Notes under the pieces: generated by a model
The model's input: the letters and a program-made list of their open reading frames with translations, nothing else
What the model was told of the DNA's origin: nothing
The model's database searches: none
Position numbers and translations under genes: made by a program
Source: Candidatus Chloroploca mongolica
GTDB lineage: Bacteria; Chloroflexota; Chloroflexia; Chloroflexales; Chloroflexaceae
NCBI RefSeq assembly: GCF_004762035.2
Contig: NZ_SIJK02000022.1
Location: 30,305 to 94,304, forward strand
Direction: 5' to 3'
DNA length: 64,000 nucleotides
In this document: positions 60,908 to 64,000 of the stretch, piece by piece
Layout: every line of letters starts with the position of its first letter
Position numbering within the stretch: the stretch's first letter is position 1

Positions 60908-62524
60908 TTACAGATCCAGCCGAATCTTCGCTCCAAAGCTCTTCTTCTCTTTGCTGGGGAAGTAGGTCAGACATGCCGCATCAAGCAGATCCGCGCTCAA
61001 GGTTGGCGTTTCCATATTGTAGCGTGCAATCGAAATGATCTGATCAAGAATGTCGCGTGGTTGACACATCCGAAATGGTCGCTCATCGGGTTTGTACCAT
61101 TTCGCAATCAGATAGTCAATGCTCCGATCATCATATGGCACCTTGCGTATTTTGCACATGATTTTCCAGATTTCACGAAACTGATCTTCTGTCGGGTCTA
61201 TAATCTCGAATTTGTATTTGATGCGCCGTAAGAGTGCCTCATCACCAAGATCTTTGGGGTCGAGATTGGTTGAGAACATGATCAACTGGTCAAAGGGGAT
61301 CTGAATTTTCTGCCCGGTGACGGTGTTGAGAAAGTCGTAGCGTTTTTCCAAGGGTACGATCCACCGGTTGAGCAGGTCAAAAACGCGTACTTGCTGCCGT
61401 CCAAAGTCGTCAATCAGAAAGATGCCACAATTTGCTTTCATCTGAAACGGCGCTTCGTAAAGCTTTGAGGTCTCGTTGTAGATCAGATTCAATTGGTCAA
61501 GCGTTAATTCGCCACCAACAATGACCACCGGACGGCTGATGCGCACCCAGCGCCGATCATATTCTGCGGTGTCATCCCAGGGATGCTTCGGCGGCTCATG
61601 CACAATGGCATCGTACATCTTGATCACGGCCCCATCGGAATAGATTGTCTGTGGGATAAAGATGTCGTCACCCATCAATTTGGTGATGCGCTCGGCAATG
61701 GTAGTCTTGCCATTCCCTGGATACCCAAAGAGCATGACCGAGGTGCCTGAATTGACGGCTGGCCCTACCGAGTTGAGAATCGATTCATCAATGACGAGCC
61801 CTTGAAACGCATCACGGATATTTTTGCGGGTCACTTTGACGTTCTGCACCGTCTGGGCTTTGACCGAGGCAACCCAGTCTGCGAGCACCACTGGGGCTGG
61901 CCCGACATATTGCACCTTGCTCATCGCCGACATGGCGGCCTCTTGACCGCGTGGGGTCAAAATATATTCGTAGTTGATGTCGCCAAAACCTCGTTGCCCG
62001 ATAATATCAATGTGTTCTACTTTGCGCAGATCGAGAATAATCTCTTCCACAATGTGATAGGTCAAACACATGCTGTCAGCAAGATCACGCCCGGTGATCC
62101 GGCCTTTGTTGTAGAGAATGCGCAAAAAGTGTTCGGTCAGAAATGTGCGATTGAGGCCGGTCTCTTCAAGACTCTGTGGCTCGGGAGGCAAGAAGGAGTT
62201 GTTCAGCTGTGGACGAGCCTCATCCTCAGTTGGCGGAGCATCACCAATCGAGCGTAGTGAGGTTACTGTGTCGCCACGCGTGCGAATTTCGTTGATCAGT
62301 TGCTCAAGTTCACTGATGTGCATCGCCAGATGCAGGATCGCATCCTGATCCTGGCGATTCTGTGCTTCGGTGTAACAGGCATAGACCGCTCGGGCAATGG
62401 TATACTTGACGCCGTCAATATAAAGATGGTGCAAGTATTCCTGTCCGCGCACATAACAATCTCGCGAGTGATAGCGCCGTGCCTGCATCTCTTCGTATGA
62501 TCGCTGGTCAAGCAAAAACCGCAT
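60908..62524 (-). CDS. AAA ATPase with winged-helix-like N-terminal region
   Basis: 538 aa. Residues about 1-140 are helical and charged. About 145-205 is a winged-helix-like unit (LTEHFLRILYNKGRITGRDL, TPRGQEAAMSAM). The ATPase has VMLFGYPGNGKTTIAERITK (Walker A), NCGIFLIDDFGRQQVRV (Walker B) and FDQLIMFSTNLDPKDLGDEA then LLRRIKYKFEI (sensor region). It is described elsewhere as an ATPase with possible chaperone activity; its partner is unknown. The family is widespread in Chloroflexota and cyanobacteria by memory, not checked. ATG 62524 begins MRFLLDQRSYEEM. Confidence 0.85.
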   Translation of the reverse strand: MRFLLDQRSYEEMQARRYHSRDCYVRGQEYLHHLYIDGVKYTIARAVYACYTEAQNRQDQDAILHLAMHISELEQLINEIRTRGDTVTSLRSIGDAPPTEDEARPQLNNSFLPPEPQSLEETGLNRTFLTEHFLRILYNKGRITGRDLADSMCLTYHIVEEIILDLRKVEHIDIIGQRGFGDINYEYILTPRGQEAAMSAMSKVQYVGPAPVVLADWVASVKAQTVQNVKVTRKNIRDAFQGLVIDESILNSVGPAVNSGTSVMLFGYPGNGKTTIAERITKLMGDDIFIPQTIYSDGAVIKMYDAIVHEPPKHPWDDTAEYDRRWVRISRPVVIVGGELTLDQLNLIYNETSKLYEAPFQMKANCGIFLIDDFGRQQVRVFDLLNRWIVPLEKRYDFLNTVTGQKIQIPFDQLIMFSTNLDPKDLGDEALLRRIKYKFEIIDPTEDQFREIWKIMCKIRKVPYDDRSIDYLIAKWYKPDERPFRMCQPRDILDQIISIARYNMETPTLSADLLDAACLTYFPSKEKKSFGAKIRLDL

Positions 62525-62794
62525 AACGTGAGCCTTCTCTACCGGTCATCGGGCCAGGTAAAAGTTGTTGCGCCGGGGTTGCTCTGCGCAAACAAGTATC
62601 ATCTCTTAGTATACTCGTAGTCACAAGTTCTAGCCTATAGTGCGCTAGTCCTACGCAAACCTGTGACTATCAGTGGCGCTAACTATGACCACATATGAAA
62701 GTGCTGTGTGCTTACGTGCGGCGTAGCGGCACGTAAGCACACAAACGCTTTTTACAAGCCCTTAGGGTTGCTATACATCATTGCAAAGGCTCGT
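62525..62794. other. Gap with palindromes between the AAA gene and the DUF2029 gene
   Basis: A TAGTCACA / TGTGACTA inverted repeat lies around 62618-62670. A stronger palindrome is at 62705-62743. Promoters for the divergent genes must be here, but the best candidate (TATACT for the minus strand near 62610) lacks a good -35. Confidence 0.5.
62705..62743. repeat. 15-bp-arm palindrome upstream of the DUF2029 gene
   Basis: TGTGTGCTTACGTGC (62705-62719) and its exact complement (62729-62743) surround a 9-base loop. It overlaps a possible GTG start at 62708 and could be a leader hairpin or an inserted repeat. Confidence 0.8.
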
Positions 62795-63736
62795 ATGAAT
62801 AATCTCTTGGGTGATTGGCATTCACTGATGGGGGCTGTGCAACACTGGCTTGCTGGTGGTGACCCCTATGGTGCCTTTGTGATGGCTGATGGCTCGGCCT
62901 ATGAAGCAGGTTGGTTTGCCTATCCACCGCCAGTGCTGTTACTGGTCTGGCCTCTCGCCTTCGTCCCTTCCTTGCTCAGTGGTATCCTGCTCCAGTTGCT
63001 TGCTGTGGCTGGCTTTGAATATTGGTCACGCTATGTGCTTGGGCAGATGAGTCTGCTCTGGTTTGTCCTCTGGCTCCCTTTTGTCCAGGGCCTCCTCATT
63101 GGTCAGACGACGCTCCTGGCTTTGGTGTTGCTCTTGTGGGCCGCAACATTCTATCAACATGGCCGTGATCGCCTTGCCGGTCTTTTGCTGGCCTGTGCGA
63201 TCCTCAAGCCGCAGGTTGTCGTGCTGCCTGCACTCTGCCTGCTCGCTATGGCGCTCTATGATCGTCGCTGGTATATGCTTGGCACTTTTGCGTTCATCAC
63301 TATCGTGCTCTGGAGCGGCATTGCGTTTGTTGCCGGGCCACAGATCTATGCCGCCTGGTTCAATGGTTTGTCTGCCTATCGTGCCGCTTTGCCCGATCGT
63401 CCACTCCTTTTTCCTCCCTTCGGGGTGTTGCTCGGCTTGATGGCTCTATTCCTCTGGTATCGGTATGGTCGTGGCGATCCCTTTGGTCTCGCTCTGCTCG
63501 TCAATACGCTGATCTATCCAATGTCGGTGATCTACATTGCTATTGGTGTGGCCCCCGTCGTCATGCGCTGGCGCCCCCAGACGCCTTGGTATCCACTCGT
63601 GTTGAGTTGGCTTATTCCGCTGTTTTTTTTCCAACTTCCTCGTACCGCCGAGACGATCGCTGCCACGACCCAACTCGTGGTCGCGACGGCCCTCTTTGCT
63701 GCACTTTTGCCTCCTTTGCGTTGGCGGTCCCGGTAA
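62795..63736 (+). CDS. DUF2029/GT87-like membrane glycosyltransferase, possibly short at the N-terminus
   Basis: 313 aa with about nine hydrophobic helices. LLGDWHSLMGAVQHWLAGGDPYG matches the D-x-x-x-Y-x...GxDPY motif that follows the first helix in GT87 mannosyltransferases. CAILKPQVVVLPAL carries the ILKPQ motif. The usual first membrane helix is absent unless the frame continues upstream to GTG 62708, which adds 29 residues with only a short hydrophobic part. The start may have been changed by the palindrome at 62705. ATG 62795 is used here, with no good Shine-Dalgarno. Confidence 0.75.
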   Translation: MNNLLGDWHSLMGAVQHWLAGGDPYGAFVMADGSAYEAGWFAYPPPVLLLVWPLAFVPSLLSGILLQLLAVAGFEYWSRYVLGQMSLLWFVLWLPFVQGLLIGQTTLLALVLLLWAATFYQHGRDRLAGLLLACAILKPQVVVLPALCLLAMALYDRRWYMLGTFAFITIVLWSGIAFVAGPQIYAAWFNGLSAYRAALPDRPLLFPPFGVLLGLMALFLWYRYGRGDPFGLALLVNTLIYPMSVIYIAIGVAPVVMRWRPQTPWYPLVLSWLIPLFFFQLPRTAETIAATTQLVVATALFAALLPPLRWRSR

Positions 63737-64000
63737 GCTTTGCTTGGCTGCTAATAAGAGAGGGCGCTGGCAGTTTCTGCCGTGGCCGTAAACGGCTCGG
63801 CGCTTTGTCTTGCGCCCCAACCCCCAGTTTTTGGTTCGTTTTGGCGGCGAAGCCGTCAAAACGAACCAAAAAATCTTGTGGAGCGGCGTAGCCGCTCCAC
63901 AACCCACCGCCGAAGGCGTCTTTAGCAGCAGCCCTGCTGCTAAAGACAGGGCTGATGCAAAGTCCCGAGAGGGTTCGATAGTGTCCGCAGATTACGCAGA
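63737..64000. other. End region with a cluster of hairpins
   Basis: The last 264 bases hold three hairpins at 63828-63872, 63878-63900 and 63918-63947. The window ends in CCGCAGATTACGCAGA, which resembles a common short intergenic repeat but is cut off. No gene was found. Confidence 0.7.
63828..63947. repeat. Three consecutive hairpins
   Basis: 63828-63872: 21-bp arms, one G/T-type mismatch, with T- and A-runs outside (terminator-like in both directions). 63878-63900: GTGGAGCGGC-GTA-GCCGCTCCAC. 63918-63947: GTCTTTAGCAGCAG-CC-complement. All lie within 120 bases after the DUF2029 gene. Confidence 0.85.

Noticed and set aside
60788..61231. Plus-strand 147-codon frame
   Set aside because: Mostly antisense to the AAA ATPase gene; no motifs.

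Overview
The window looks like a chromosomal segment of a Chloroflexota bacterium, probably order Chloroflexales (Chloroflexus/Oscillochloris relatives). This is inferred from gene content only. The evidence is very large DUF2298 ('Chlor_Arch_YYY') membrane proteins with NYYYFG motifs, an rny-spoVS pair in a lineage not known for sporulation, an sdhCAB cluster with a di-haem-type cytochrome b subunit, sigma70-like promoters (TTGACA-N17-TATTAT), and several starts that look leaderless. No rRNA, tRNA, CRISPR, prophage, transposase or integrase gene was seen.

Layout. 1-5463: leftward metallophosphoesterase (cut by the edge), trpF, a NYN/LOTUS-type RNA-binding protein and a GT2 glycosyltransferase. 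5537-7392: rightward inositol-monophosphatase-like enzyme and a radical SAM protein. 7394-7548: two identical palindromic repeats. 7596-9091: leftward lipoprotein and rimI. 9433-14377: rightward rny, spoVS, a cNMP/CBS/DUF294 protein and a DnaQ-like exonuclease. 14381-16568: a CphA-N-like protein, a methyltransferase and an orphan. 16569-17027: repeat-filled gap. 17028-21380: CaCA exchanger, TPR-CHAT protein, rpsR. 21453-24876: leftward run of four transferase-type genes (methyltransferase, pseudokinase, GNAT, nucleotidyltransferase). 25181-27541: PHP/AlbA-like protein behind a possible structured RNA. 27663-37990: two translationally coupled genes (816 and about 2626 aa) for PMT/DUF2298 membrane proteins.

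38149-39435: SufR-like Fe-S regulator and superoxide dismutase. 39519-43123: amidase lipoprotein, rho, and an rpoA away from the ribosomal-protein operon. 43402-46036: 2H phosphoesterase and a P1B ATPase with a CSC membrane motif. 46037-46647: repeat-rich gap. 46648-54056: aroB, moxR, a sigma/anti-sigma-like membrane fusion, a truncated photolyase-like gene, moaD-moaE, mutM and a pseudo-receiver protein. 54120-56859: a GT39-type and a GT4 glycosyltransferase. 56911-60446: sdhB, sdhA, sdhC (leftward). 60908-62524: a winged-helix/AAA ATPase. 62795-63736: a DUF2029/GT87-like membrane protein, followed by a cluster of hairpins.

Most genes are housekeeping or envelope-glycan related. No single mobile defence-type island is visible. 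The most unusual items are the PHP/AlbA-like protein with three C-terminal repeats and a possible three-way-junction RNA upstream, the sigma/anti-sigma-like fusion beside MoxR, the transferase/pseudokinase operon, the tandem DUF2298 modules, and a MoaD whose Gly-Gly is not C-terminal. Gaps hold several families of palindromic repeats, each with two or more copies in this window.
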